64,000 nucleotides of DNA from Alistipes sp. UBA934 (GCA_002293535.1 DBDK01000008.1:275880-339879), one strand, 5' to 3'; positions 1 to 9,441 are shown, counted from the stretch's first letter. Notes: generated from the letters alone by a model not told the origin. Made by a program: numbers and translations.

Positions 1-291
1 GCCCGTTCCATCGGCCCGTACTCTCTGATCACCCAACAGCCACTCGGTGGTAAGGCCCAATTCGGGGGTCAGCGTTTCGGTGAAATGGAGGTTTGGGCTC
101 TGGAGGCGTTCGGCGCTTCGCACATCCTGCAGGAGATCCTCACCATCAAATCGGACGACGTGATGGGTCGCGCCAAGGCTTACGAGGCGATCGTTAAGGG
201 CGATAACTTGCCCAAACCCGGTATTCCCGAATCTTTGAACGTGCTGCTGCACGAACTCAGGGGCTTGGCTCTCAGTGTAAAACTCGACTAA
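1..291 (+). CDS. rpoB: DNA-directed RNA polymerase beta subunit, C-terminal end (partial)
   Basis: The window opens inside this gene: 96 codons in frame 1 followed by TAA. The residues include the conserved beta-subunit C-terminal block GQRFGEMEVWALEAFGA, then the switch and anchor region that contacts the beta' clamp. Family knowledge: beta forms part of the catalytic core of RNA polymerase. It lies 19 nt upstream of rpoC, the normal rpoBC order, so the two are almost certainly co-transcribed. The 5' part is outside the window. Confidence 0.98.
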   Translation, partial: ARSIGPYSLITQQPLGGKAQFGGQRFGEMEVWALEAFGASHILQEILTIKSDDVMGRAKAYEAIVKGDNLPKPGIPESLNVLLHELRGLALSVKLD

Positions 292-310
292 GAAAGGAGA
301 AAATAAAGAT

Positions 311-3300
311 ATGGCAATTGTAAATAGGACAAACGGACAATTTTCAAAAATTTCCATTGGACTGGCCTCACCCGAAGAGATTCTGGAAAACTCGTCGGGC
401 GAGGTTCTCAAACCCGAAACCATCAACTACCGTACCTACAAACCGGAACGTGACGGCCTCTTTTGCGAACGCATCTTCGGGCCGGTGAAGGACTTCGAGT
501 GTCACTGCGGTAAGTACAAGCGTATTCGTTATAAGGGTATCGTTTGCGATCGTTGTGGTGTCGAGGTGACCGAGAAAAAGGTACGCCGTGAGCGTATGGG
601 CCACATTTCGCTTATCGTACCGGTGGTGCATATATGGTATTTCCGCTCGCTGCCCTCCAAAATCGGTTATCTGCTGGGCATCGCGACCAAGAAGCTCGAA
701 AGCATCATCTACTACGAACGCTATGTGGTGGTAAATCCGGGTGCAGCCGCTCAGTTCGGCGTGCAAAAGCTCGACCTGTTGGCCGAAAAAGAGTATCTCG
801 ATCTGGTAGCTCAGCTGCCCAAGGGTAATCAGCAGTTGGAGGACGGCGATCCTGAAAAGTTCGTCGCCCAGATGGGTGCAGAGGCAATCTATACCCTACT
901 CGAACAGGTTGATTTGGACGCTATGAGTTATGCTCTGCGTCACAAGGCCAGCACCGAAACTTCGCAACAGCGTAAGACCGAGGCGCTCAAGCAGCTCAAC
1001 GTGATCGAAAGTTTCCGTGCGTCTAAGGAGGTAAATAAACCCGAATGGATGGTGCTGAAGGTCATCCCGGTGATTCCGCCGGAACTTCGCCCACTGGTGC
1101 CTCTCGACGGGGGCCGTTTCGCGACTTCCGACCTGAATGACCTGTATCGTCGCGTTATTATCCGTAACAACCGCCTCAAGAGGCTCATCGAGATCAAGGC
1201 GCCGGATGTCATCCTGCGTAACGAAAAACGTATGCTTCAGGAGGCTGTGGATTCGCTTCTGGACAACTCGCGGAAGTCGAACGCCGTCAAGACCGAGAGC
1301 AATCGTCCGCTCAAATCGCTGAGTGACAGTCTGAAAGGTAAACAGGGTCGTTTTCGTCAGAATCTTCTCGGTAAACGCGTGGACTATTCCGCTCGTTCGG
1401 TTATCGTCGTTGGGCCGGAGCTCAAGATGCACGAGATGGGGATTCCCAAGGATATGGCCTCCGAGCTATACAAACCGTTCATTATCCGTAAACTCATCGA
1501 ACGCGGCATCGTCAAAACGGTTAAAAGCGCCAAGAAGATCATCGACCGCAAAGATCCCGTGATTTGGGATATCCTCGAAAACGTGATCAAGGGCCACCCC
1601 GTTCTTTTGAACCGTGCCCCGACGCTTCACCGCCTCGGTATTCAGGCATTCCAGCCCAAGCTCATCGAGGGTAAGGCAATTCAGCTCCACCCGCTGAGCT
1701 GTACCGCGTTCAACGCCGACTTCGACGGTGACCAGATGGCTGTGCACCTCCCACTGGGCAACGAAGCGATACTTGAGGCTCAGATACTTATGCTTGGTTC
1801 GCACAACATCCTCAACCCTGCCAATGGAGCTCCTATCACCGTGCCCTCGCAGGATATGGTGTTGGGTCTTTATTATATCACCAAGCCGCGTCCCGGAGTC
1901 AAGGGTGAGGGTAAGGTGTTCTACGGCCCCGAAGAGGCTATCATCGCCTACAACGAAAAGCGCGCCGACCTGCACGCAAAGGTGAAGGTAAGAATGGAAA
2001 AGGAGGACGGAACGAGTGAGCTGATAGACACCACTATCGGACGAATCCTGTTCAATCAGGTTGTCCCGACTGAAGTTGGATATATCAACGAACTGCTGAC
2101 CAAACGCTCTTTGCGTGATATCATCAGCGTGGTTCTCAAGAAGGCCGGTGCTGACAAGGCCGCCAAATTCCTCGACGACATCAAGGACTTGGGCTACCAG
2201 ATGGCATTCCGTGGCGGGTTGTCCTTCAACCTCAATGCCGTGCTCATCCCCAAAGAGAAAGAGACACTGGTGGCCGAAGGTTACGAACGGGTAGACGAGG
2301 TGATGGAAAGTTACAACGCCGGGCTTATCACCAACAATGAACGTTACAATCAGATCATCGACATCTGGACCAATATCAACACCAAGCTCACCAAGACGCT
2401 CCTCGACCACCTCACCAAGGATCAGGACGGTTTCAACCCCGTCTATATGATGCTCGACAGTGGAGCCCGTGGTTCCAAGGAGCAGATCCGTCAGCTCTCC
2501 GGTATGCGTGGTCTTATGGCCAAACCCCAAAAGAGTGGCGCCGAGGGTGGTCAGGTTATCGAAAACCCGATCCTCTCGAACTTCAAGGAGGGTCTGTCGG
2601 TGTTGGAGTATTTCATCTCGACCCACGGTGCCCGTAAGGGGTTGGCCGACACGGCACTTAAGACTGCCGACGCAGGTTACCTCACCCGTCGCCTTGTAGA
2701 CGTGGCACTCGACGTTATCATTAACGAAGAGGACTGTGGAACGCTTCGCGGACTGACGGCAACTGCTATCAAGCGCAACGAAGATGTAGTACAGACTCTG
2801 TACGAACGGATTCTTGGTCGCACCGCGGTAGAAGATGTAGTCCATCCCACGACGGGCAAGTTGATCGTAGCTGCCGGCGAAGAGATTACTGAAGACGTTG
2901 CTAAAGAAATCGAATCTTCGCCCATCGAAAAGGTGGAGATCCGTTCGGTGCTCACGTGCGAATCGCGCAAGGGTGTATGTGCCAAGTGTTATGGTCGTAA
3001 CCTCGCCACCGGTCGAATGGTTCAAAAGGGCGAAACCGTCGGTGTCATCGCGGCCCAGTCGATCGGCGAACCCGGTACTCAGCTGACCCTTAGAACGTTC
3101 CACGTAGGGGGGGTTGCAGGCGGAGTCGCGGTGGAAAGCAACATAGTCTCCAAGTATAACGGTGTGCTGCAAATCGATGAATTGAAAACCATCGCCTCTA
3201 AGAACGAGGAAGGAGTTCTCTCGAACGTTGTCATCAGCCGTCAGGCCGAATTGCACATCGTAGATCCGAACACCGGTATGACCGTCTATAGCCACGCGCT

Positions 3301-4546
3301 GCCTTATGGCGCTACGTTGCATATGGCCAATGGCGATGCGGTGAAAAAAGGTGATATGGTTTGCGAATGGGATCCCTATAACGCCGTTATCATCTCCGAG
3401 TTCGATGGTAAGATCGCTTTCGACAGCATCATCGAGAACGTCACCTTCCGCGAAGAGTTCGACGAACAGACGGGCCTACGCGAAAAGGTGATCATCGACT
3501 CTAAGGACAAGACCAAGAACCCCGTCATCAAGATTTTGGATAAGAACGGCGAAGAGGTTCGTCAATACAACCTGCCCGTCGGTGCTCACATCGTGGTTAA
3601 GGAGAACGCCAAGATCAAGGCCGGTACGGTACTTATTAAGATTCCGCGCGCGGTCGGCAAGTCGGGCGACATCACTGGGGGTCTGCCCCGCGTCACCGAA
3701 CTTTTCGAAGCTCGCAACCCGTCCAATCCTGCCATCGTGAGCGAGATCGACGGCGAAATCACGTTCGGCAAGATCAAACGTGGTAACCGCGAGATCATCG
3801 TCACCTCGCGCGACGAGGACGTCCGCCGCTACCTTGTGCCGCTGAGTCGTCAGATTCTGGTTCAGGAGAACGACTATGTGAAAGCCGGTATGCCACTTTC
3901 GGACGGTGCCGTCACTCCTTCGGATATTCTCGCTATTCAGGGCCCGACAAAGGTTCAGGAGTATATCGTGAACGAGGTACAGGAGGTCTATAGAATGCAG
4001 GGTGTGAAGATCAATGACAAACACTTCGAGGTGATCGTGCGCCAAATGATGAACAAGGTTCGCATCGAGGATCCGGGTGACACTCGCTTCTTCGAAGAAC
4101 AGATCGTCGATAAATGGGACTTCATCGAGGAGAACGACTCGTTGTTCGATAAGGTCGTCATCACCAATGCCGGCGATTCGAGCGAACTTCAACCCGGCCA
4201 GATCATCACTGTACGCCGTCTCCGCGACGAGAATTCGATGCTGAAACGCAAAGACCTAAAGCAGGTTCACGTGCGCGAAATTTCACCCGCAACCTCGACC
4301 CAGGTGCTGCAAGGGATCACCCGCGCGGCGCTGCAAACGTCGAGCTTTATGTCGGCCGCATCGTTCCAGGAAACAACCAAGGTTCTGAACGAAGCTGCGA
4401 TCCAGGGTAAGGTCGATCCGCTGGAAAACCTTAAGGAGAACGTTATTTGCGGCCACCTGATTCCCGCCGGAACGGGTCTTAGACAGTACGATAAACTTGT
4501 CGTCGGTTCGCAAGAGGAGTACGATGCAATGATGGCCGCCCGGTAG
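311..4546 (+). CDS. rpoC: DNA-directed RNA polymerase beta' subunit
   Basis: Full-length beta' of 1411 aa, close to the usual bacterial size. Visible motifs are the N-terminal zinc ribbon (Cys64, Cys66, Cys79, Cys82), the catalytic Mg-binding NADFDGD at 468-474, and a second cysteine cluster (CESRKGVCAKC) in the C-terminal half. It transcribes with rpoB, alpha and sigma. The start ATG is preceded by AAGGAG about 12 nt upstream, an unusually clear Shine-Dalgarno-like sequence for this genome, where most genes have none. The gene directly follows rpoB. Confidence 0.99.
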   Translation: MAIVNRTNGQFSKISIGLASPEEILENSSGEVLKPETINYRTYKPERDGLFCERIFGPVKDFECHCGKYKRIRYKGIVCDRCGVEVTEKKVRRERMGHISLIVPVVHIWYFRSLPSKIGYLLGIATKKLESIIYYERYVVVNPGAAAQFGVQKLDLLAEKEYLDLVAQLPKGNQQLEDGDPEKFVAQMGAEAIYTLLEQVDLDAMSYALRHKASTETSQQRKTEALKQLNVIESFRASKEVNKPEWMVLKVIPVIPPELRPLVPLDGGRFATSDLNDLYRRVIIRNNRLKRLIEIKAPDVILRNEKRMLQEAVDSLLDNSRKSNAVKTESNRPLKSLSDSLKGKQGRFRQNLLGKRVDYSARSVIVVGPELKMHEMGIPKDMASELYKPFIIRKLIERGIVKTVKSAKKIIDRKDPVIWDILENVIKGHPVLLNRAPTLHRLGIQAFQPKLIEGKAIQLHPLSCTAFNADFDGDQMAVHLPLGNEAILEAQILMLGSHNILNPANGAPITVPSQDMVLGLYYITKPRPGVKGEGKVFYGPEEAIIAYNEKRADLHAKVKVRMEKEDGTSELIDTTIGRILFNQVVPTEVGYINELLTKRSLRDIISVVLKKAGADKAAKFLDDIKDLGYQMAFRGGLSFNLNAVLIPKEKETLVAEGYERVDEVMESYNAGLITNNERYNQIIDIWTNINTKLTKTLLDHLTKDQDGFNPVYMMLDSGARGSKEQIRQLSGMRGLMAKPQKSGAEGGQVIENPILSNFKEGLSVLEYFISTHGARKGLADTALKTADAGYLTRRLVDVALDVIINEEDCGTLRGLTATAIKRNEDVVQTLYERILGRTAVEDVVHPTTGKLIVAAGEEITEDVAKEIESSPIEKVEIRSVLTCESRKGVCAKCYGRNLATGRMVQKGETVGVIAAQSIGEPGTQLTLRTFHVGGVAGGVAVESNIVSKYNGVLQIDELKTIASKNEEGVLSNVVISRQAELHIVDPNTGMTVYSHALPYGATLHMANGDAVKKGDMVCEWDPYNAVIISEFDGKIAFDSIIENVTFREEFDEQTGLREKVIIDSKDKTKNPVIKILDKNGEEVRQYNLPVGAHIVVKENAKIKAGTVLIKIPRAVGKSGDITGGLPRVTELFEARNPSNPAIVSEIDGEITFGKIKRGNREIIVTSRDEDVRRYLVPLSRQILVQENDYVKAGMPLSDGAVTPSDILAIQGPTKVQEYIVNEVQEVYRMQGVKINDKHFEVIVRQMMNKVRIEDPGDTRFFEEQIVDKWDFIEENDSLFDKVVITNAGDSSELQPGQIITVRRLRDENSMLKRKDLKQVHVREISPATSTQVLQGITRAALQTSSFMSAASFQETTKVLNEAAIQGKVDPLENLKENVICGHLIPAGTGLRQYDKLVVGSQEEYDAMMAAR

Positions 4547-4570
4547 AGGTCGAATTAATTGAGGGGTGCT

Positions 4571-5482
4571 ATGAATAAAATTTTCAGAGCTGCCGTCGTA
4601 GGTTACGGCAACATCGGGCGCTATGTGGTAGAAGCGCTGGAAGAGGCACAGGATTTCGAAGTGGCAGGCGTTGTTCGCCGTAGCATTACGAATCCTCCCG
4701 CTGAACTCGCCCGTTATGCTGTCGTCGATGATATCTCAAAACTTGACGCCGTGGATGTGGCAATCGTTTGTTCACCGTCCCGTAGCGTAGAAGAGACTGC
4801 AACAAAGATCCTTGCCAAAGGCATATGTACGGTCGATAGTTTCGACATACATTCCGAAATCGCCGGTCTGCGAGCGCGCCTCAGCGAGGTTGCGCTTGCG
4901 GGCGGGGCGGTAGCAGTGGTGTCGGCAGGGTGGGATCCGGGCAGCGACTCGGTTGTACGTGCATTGCTGGAAGCCTGCGCACCCAACGGACTGACTCACA
5001 CTAATTTCGGTCCCGGAATGAGTATGGGTCACAGCGTCGCTGCAAGGGCTGTGGCCGGCGTACGCGATGCTCTATCGATGACAATTCCCGTAGGTGGAGG
5101 CATCCACCGTCGCGAGGTTTTCATCGAACTGGAGCCGGGCGCCGACTTTACAACGATCGCAGCCGCCGTCAAAGCCGACCCCTATTTCTCCAAGGATGAT
5201 ACTCACGTAGAGCAAGTTGATGATGTTAAGGCACTTGTAGATATGCACCACGGCGTTCATATCGAGCGCGAGGGTACCTCTGGACGCACCGCCGAACAAC
5301 GCTTCGAGTTCTCAATGCGCATTCATAACCCTGCTCTCACTGCACAGATCCTTGTCAGCACCGCCCGTGGTGCTGTTCGTCTGCAGGCTCGCAAACTCTG
5401 TGGCGCCTACACAATGATCGAAATCCCTCCTATCGACCTGCTTCCCGGCGACCGCGATGAAATAATTCGCCGCTTGGTGTAA
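4571..5482 (+). CDS. ddh: meso-diaminopimelate D-dehydrogenase
   Basis: Protein of 303 aa with an N-terminal NADP-binding Rossmann motif (VVGYGNIGR) and the Ddh-family stretches CSPSRSVEETA, SAGWDPGSDS and GPGMSMGHS. The enzyme reductively aminates tetrahydrodipicolinate to meso-DAP in one step, feeding lysine and peptidoglycan synthesis. The ATG at 4571 is preferred: an in-frame TTG at 4559 would add only four residues not expected in the family. It follows rpoC by 24 nt. Its last codons (I-R-R-L-V-stop) are repeated about 1.36 kb downstream at 6825-6848, beyond the AT-rich islet that follows the gene. Confidence 0.93.
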   Translation: MNKIFRAAVVGYGNIGRYVVEALEEAQDFEVAGVVRRSITNPPAELARYAVVDDISKLDAVDVAIVCSPSRSVEETATKILAKGICTVDSFDIHSEIAGLRARLSEVALAGGAVAVVSAGWDPGSDSVVRALLEACAPNGLTHTNFGPGMSMGHSVAARAVAGVRDALSMTIPVGGGIHRREVFIELEPGADFTTIAAAVKADPYFSKDDTHVEQVDDVKALVDMHHGVHIEREGTSGRTAEQRFEFSMRIHNPALTAQILVSTARGAVRLQARKLCGAYTMIEIPPIDLLPGDRDEIIRRLV

Positions 5483-5488
5483 GTATCT
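5465..5488 (+). repeat. Direct repeat copy 1 at the ddh 3' end (candidate attachment-site-like repeat)
   Basis: These 24 nt cover the last five sense codons and stop of ddh plus a few bases. They match 6825-6848 at 19 of 24 positions. Both copies encode Ile-Arg-Arg-Leu-Val-stop in the same frame relative to the repeat, with synonymous differences. The two copies bracket the AT-rich zeta-toxin islet. Confidence 0.6.
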
Positions 5489-5527
5489 AACCCTTTTTAT
5501 TTTATCATTATTTTTTAGCTATTGAAA

Positions 5528-5559
5528 TTTGTTGAGAAGATTTATTTTCACTATATTTA
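5528..5559 (+). promoter_or_regulatory. Predicted promoter of the zeta-toxin islet
   Basis: A TTTG -33 box at 5528-5531 is followed after 20 nt by TATATTTA at 5552-5559, one base off the Bacteroidota -7 consensus TAnnTTTG. It would give a 5' leader of about 55 nt before the ATG at 5618. The surrounding 5483-5617 stretch is AT-rich and holds no gene that I can see. Confidence 0.45.
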
Positions 5560-5617
5560 CAAGGTGTTAAATATCTACTTAGAGTAAGTTGTTGCTTACA
5601 AACAAAAGTTAAGTACC

Positions 5618-6535
5618 ATGGACAATTATTCTCGACCTTTATATTCAGAAGAATTGGTCGATTTATTCTTAAAAAATGTTTTAGAATATCCTGGTAGTAA
5701 ATACGATTTATCTAAAAAGATATGCCGCGGTGAGGAGCTTCTACCTAAAATAGGTGATCAAAAGAACACCTTGTTCTTTAAGGATAAACGGGCAGACACT
5801 TATCGCGATAATTCAAATCGGTGGAGATTAAGAAAGAAAATTATTCAAGAACTATTCGTTAAACAGAGATTGGATGACGACAATAAGATTAAACTTGGTA
5901 GAGGAGGGGCGTTACCTACAACATCTGCTCATAAAGAGAGTAAGGCATATATAATAACAGGTCTACCTGCATCTGGGAAATCGGGCATTGCAAATAAAAT
6001 AGCCGACTTCACGCATTCAATAATACTGGATTCCGATTATGCTAAAAGAAAATTTCCCGAGTTTGATAATCCAGAAGGTGCATCATTGGTTCACGAAGAA
6101 TCCAGTTTTTTAATTTCTGGCAATAGTCGTGTTAGTGATGCACCAAGCGACTTTGAGCCATTAAGCGTTAAATGCGCTAAAGAAAAATATAATGTGTGCA
6201 TTCCAAAAATAGGCAATACTGTAGCGAACATAGAGGGGACAGCAAAACCTTGGAAAGAGAAAGGCTATGAAATACACCTGATTTTGGTACAACTCGATAG
6301 GAAATTGGCTACAATAAGGGCAATAAACCGATTTAAACAAACTGGAAGGTATGTTCCAATCGGTTTGATTTTCGATGGATATGGCAATGATCCATTAATT
6401 GCATATTATCGTATAAAAAAATCAAATGAGAATAGTCGTATATTTGAATCGATCGGTAAATTATCTACTGATGTCGATTTGGGAAGTTCTCCCGAAATAA
6501 TAGATTCTTCACCCGTGTTAGTAGATTGTTTTTAA
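5618..6535 (+). CDS. Zeta-toxin-like (PezT family) kinase with an extra N-terminal domain
   Basis: Protein of 305 aa. Residues 111-265 match zeta-type toxins: Walker A GLPASGKS at 115-122, the family LDSDYAKRKFPEFD block at 137-150 (Asp138/Asp140 in the position of the catalytic aspartate), and an Arg-rich segment ending in TGRYVP at 242-247. Characterised members phosphorylate UDP-N-acetylglucosamine and block cell-wall synthesis. Residues 1-109 form an additional lysine-rich domain that I do not recognise; in E. coli EzeT such an extension acts as a built-in antitoxin, so the same is possible here (inference). The gene is markedly AT-rich compared with its neighbours, which suggests recent transfer. 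A small gene follows by 23 nt. Confidence 0.75.
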   Translation: MDNYSRPLYSEELVDLFLKNVLEYPGSKYDLSKKICRGEELLPKIGDQKNTLFFKDKRADTYRDNSNRWRLRKKIIQELFVKQRLDDDNKIKLGRGGALPTTSAHKESKAYIITGLPASGKSGIANKIADFTHSIILDSDYAKRKFPEFDNPEGASLVHEESSFLISGNSRVSDAPSDFEPLSVKCAKEKYNVCIPKIGNTVANIEGTAKPWKEKGYEIHLILVQLDRKLATIRAINRFKQTGRYVPIGLIFDGYGNDPLIAYYRIKKSNENSRIFESIGKLSTDVDLGSSPEIIDSSPVLVDCF

Positions 6536-6558
6536 TAATGTTTTAGAATAAATGAACT

Positions 6559-6816
6559 ATGGCAAAAATAATGACAAGTAAACGAGATCTAAGTCGCTGT
6601 CGGCGCATAGAGTCTAACGAGGAGTTTCATAAAATCATATCGGCGATACCTTTAAAGGACTTTCGTAAACGTATGAGACCAACTACTGCGTTTAATCCAT
6701 ACAAAGATGCTTATGATAGACAAATCGAAATTTCTAAAGCCATCAAAGATATATACGATTCCGAAGAACGAGAAACAGAAAATATGATTCACTCGTTTAA
6801 TGTCTATTTTAATTAG
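6559..6816 (+). CDS. Small hypothetical protein, possible partner of the zeta-like toxin
   Basis: 85-aa basic protein with alternating charge (SKRDLSRCRR near the start, SEERETEN near the end), no signal peptide and no membrane segment. I do not recognise a family. It sits 23 nt after the zeta-like gene on the same strand and is equally AT-rich, so it probably belongs to the same islet and transcript. It could be an antitoxin in reversed order (classical epsilon antitoxins precede zeta and are of similar size), but nothing in the sequence proves this. Confidence 0.6.
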   Translation: MAKIMTSKRDLSRCRRIESNEEFHKIISAIPLKDFRKRMRPTTAFNPYKDAYDRQIEISKAIKDIYDSEERETENMIHSFNVYFN

Positions 6817-6824
6817 CAAATTAT

Positions 6825-6848
6825 ATTCGCCGCCTTGTGTAATAATCT
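6825..6848 (+). repeat. Direct repeat copy 2, duplicate of the ddh 3' end
   Basis: Copy of 5465-5488 with 5 mismatches in 24 nt. It still encodes Ile-Arg-Arg-Leu-Val-stop although no gene runs into it. The rest of the 6817-6897 gap holds only a weak hairpin around 6862-6885. Confidence 0.6.
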
Positions 6849-6897
6849 TGAGAAAGCTGCGTTGGTAGGGGAAACAAACCCAACTTAACTGACGATT

Positions 6898-9360
6898 ATG
6901 AGATTCAAAAACCTCCCGTGGCTCTTTGCAGTTACCGTAATCATCCTCACCCCTCTAACATCCAAAGCTCAGGAGCGTCAGCAGCGCGACGGACGCGTCC
7001 GTCTCACTGGTCAGGTTATCGACGGCACGACTGGCGAGGGTGTGTCCTATGCAACCGTCTCGCTGACAGATTCTTTGGGTTCACCCATCACAGCCTGGGC
7101 TACCGACGGAAAGGGAGCGTTCGACCACACGGTCAATCTCACGGGCCAATATTGGATCTCCGCCGCCGCTATCGGACACGACAAAATATCCAAACAGGTC
7201 GATATCGAAGCTCCTGCGACCGACATCGGCCGGCTGGAATTAAGTTCCGGCATCGAGATCGAGGGTGTGGTTATAACATCGTCGGTTCCATTGGTTACAG
7301 CCGAGATCGATAAGATCACATATAACGTCGAGGCCGACCCGGAAACTCCGGTGAACACACTTCTGGATATGTTGCGTAAAGTTCCGCTGCTGTCAGTGGA
7401 TGCCGAAGACAATGTGCTTATGCAGGGTCAGTCCAACTATAAGGTGTTGGTAAACGGTAAGTCGTCCTCGATGATGGATCGCTCCTTCAAGGAGGTTGTC
7501 CGCAGTATGCCGGCTAATTCTATTAAGAACATCGAGGTGATCACAAACCCCTCATCCAAGTACGAGGCCGAGGGTATCGGCGGCATCATTAATATCATCA
7601 CAAATCGCAGTAACATAGGCGGTTATAACGGTTCGCTGAGTTTGGGCACCGACTCTTTCGGGAGCCTCAATGCCAACGCCTATTTGAACGCCACAACCGG
7701 TAAATTCTCCGTTTCGGGGTACGCGGGCGGTATGCTGCAGCGCCGGCCGGGGAGATCTTCGAGCAGCTATCAGGAAAATTTCCTGAGCGACCAGTACCAC
7801 TATGAAACAGCCGAAGGCAGCTCGCGTCAAAAATTCAACGGGGCGTTCTACAATCTCTCGGCCAGCTACGAAATCGACTCATTGAATCTGCTTACGCTCT
7901 CGTTGTGGGGCCAGAGCTTCGGTGGCGAAATACCCAACGACTCGCACACACTTTTCACTGACATCAACGGAACTCCGACGCGCAATTTCACTAACGCGAT
8001 CGAAACAAAAATGAACTGGGGATACCTTTCAGGTAATCTGGACTATCAGCGCCTCTTCAAAAAGCCCGACAGGGTGCTGACCGCTTCGTACAAGCTCTCT
8101 TCGGATAATCAGGATCAGCGCAACCTTAACACTCTCACCGGAATTCTGGACTATCCTTCTTATATGCAGCGCTCCATCGACGATGCACGGTTTCGCGAGC
8201 ACACTCTGCAAGTGGATTATGTCGATCCGCTCACCGACAAGCATTCTATTGAGACTGGCGTTAAGTTCATTCTTCGCCAAAATGCCAGTGATCCCGAAAC
8301 TTACGAGCGCCTTACCGAGAGCGACCCTTGGGTACTCGATCCTCTGAGGCGTAATGCATTGGATTACAATCAATATATCCTTGGAATTTACGGTGCTTAT
8401 ACGTTCAAGTTGGAGAAGTTCAGCGTCAAGGCCGGTGCCCGCGTGGAGAACACCTGGAACGACGGCACATTCAGAAATGCCGCCGCCGACACCCCGTTCG
8501 ACAACACTCAGTTCAACGTCATTCCGTACGTGAATTTGTCTTATGCCCCTAAAGCCTCTACTCGCTACACTCTCTCTTACACTCAGCGCCTGTCTCGTCC
8601 GGGGATTTGGTATCTCAATCCCTACATCGATGACACCAATCCGATGAACGTTTCCTATGGTAATCCCAATCTCGACGCCGAGGTGGGTCATACATTCAAT
8701 GCCACTTACGGTATCTTCGGGTCTAAAACCAACATCAACATCAGCGCCAATGCCTCGTTCGTGAACAATGCCATCGAGCGAATCGCCACTGCCGATCCCG
8801 CTGGGGTGACCACCGCCACATACCTCAACATCGGTCGGAGCAAGCGTTATGGACTGAATGTCTATTATTCGTGGCGTCCGAGCGGTAAATTCTCGCTTTC
8901 GCTCAATGCGAGTGGAAACTACGCCGACTTGAAGGGTAGTAGCGAGTTGCACAACAGCGGTTTCTATGCAAACGGTAATGTCCAGACGCGTATCACACTT
9001 TGGAAAGGCGGTGCAGCCACGGCCAACGCCTACTACAGTTCTCCTTATATTATGATCCAAGGGGGCGGATCGACTTACTATTTTTACGGTTTCGGACTGA
9101 GTCAGCAGGCTTTCAATCAAAAAGTTACATTCAATCTTTCGCTCAGTCAGCCTTTTGAAAAGAACCTTCTCTATGAATCCATTACGGAGGCCGAAACCTT
9201 CTACCGCGAGGATCGAACCTGGCTCCCAATGCGTTCTGTTCGTTTGAATGTGAGTTGGAACTTCGGCAAGACTCAGGTTCAGGTTAAGCGCGCTCGTCGC
9301 AGTATCGAAAACGACGACGTCAAGTCCGGTGGCGGCAACGCGATGAGCAACGCTCAATAG
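6898..9360 (+). CDS. Outer-membrane beta-barrel protein, TonB-receptor-like (OMP_b-brl_3 type)
   Basis: 820 aa with a signal peptide (residues 1-24, ending TSKAQ). A carboxypeptidase-regulatory-like beta-sandwich follows (about 35-115), then a plug domain (about 120-215, with NPSSKYEAEGIGGIINI) and a long beta-barrel with many aromatic-ended strands. The C-terminus carries a basic and Asn-rich tail beyond the barrel. Such proteins sit in the outer membrane and are thought to import or bind ligands with TonB; the substrate cannot be read from sequence. It is monocistronic and closed by the terminator at 9360-9399. Confidence 0.85.
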   Translation: MRFKNLPWLFAVTVIILTPLTSKAQERQQRDGRVRLTGQVIDGTTGEGVSYATVSLTDSLGSPITAWATDGKGAFDHTVNLTGQYWISAAAIGHDKISKQVDIEAPATDIGRLELSSGIEIEGVVITSSVPLVTAEIDKITYNVEADPETPVNTLLDMLRKVPLLSVDAEDNVLMQGQSNYKVLVNGKSSSMMDRSFKEVVRSMPANSIKNIEVITNPSSKYEAEGIGGIINIITNRSNIGGYNGSLSLGTDSFGSLNANAYLNATTGKFSVSGYAGGMLQRRPGRSSSSYQENFLSDQYHYETAEGSSRQKFNGAFYNLSASYEIDSLNLLTLSLWGQSFGGEIPNDSHTLFTDINGTPTRNFTNAIETKMNWGYLSGNLDYQRLFKKPDRVLTASYKLSSDNQDQRNLNTLTGILDYPSYMQRSIDDARFREHTLQVDYVDPLTDKHSIETGVKFILRQNASDPETYERLTESDPWVLDPLRRNALDYNQYILGIYGAYTFKLEKFSVKAGARVENTWNDGTFRNAAADTPFDNTQFNVIPYVNLSYAPKASTRYTLSYTQRLSRPGIWYLNPYIDDTNPMNVSYGNPNLDAEVGHTFNATYGIFGSKTNINISANASFVNNAIERIATADPAGVTTATYLNIGRSKRYGLNVYYSWRPSGKFSLSLNASGNYADLKGSSELHNSGFYANGNVQTRITLWKGGAATANAYYSSPYIMIQGGGSTYYFYGFGLSQQAFNQKVTFNLSLSQPFEKNLLYESITEAETFYREDRTWLPMRSVRLNVSWNFGKTQVQVKRARRSIENDDVKSGGGNAMSNAQ

Positions 9361-9399
9361 ATACAAAAACGCGGGCTGCTTGGCCCGCGTTTTTGTATC
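9360..9399. terminator. Bidirectional intrinsic terminator
   Basis: A perfect 17-bp inverted repeat (9360-9376 and 9383-9399) with a 6-nt loop. The GC-rich core GCGGGC/GCCCGC is flanked by A5 and T5 runs, so it can end transcription from either side. It lies between the convergent outer-membrane gene (plus) and the rpmB-rpmG-DUF4295 operon (minus). Confidence 0.9.
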
Positions 9400-9441
9400 A
9401 AGATGTAACGGAGATCCAAAGCCTCCTCCCCGCCTCGTCGC

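Noticed and set aside
1466..3322. Long minus-strand open frame (618 codons) inside rpoC
   Set aside because: It is wholly antisense to rpoC, whose conserved motifs are intact; GC-rich codon usage of rpoC creates the open frame. No promoter or family match was seen.
8029..9366. Minus-strand open frame of 445 codons opposite the outer-membrane barrel gene
   Set aside because: A shadow of the barrel gene; it starts at the bidirectional terminator, lacks a promoter and shows no domain.
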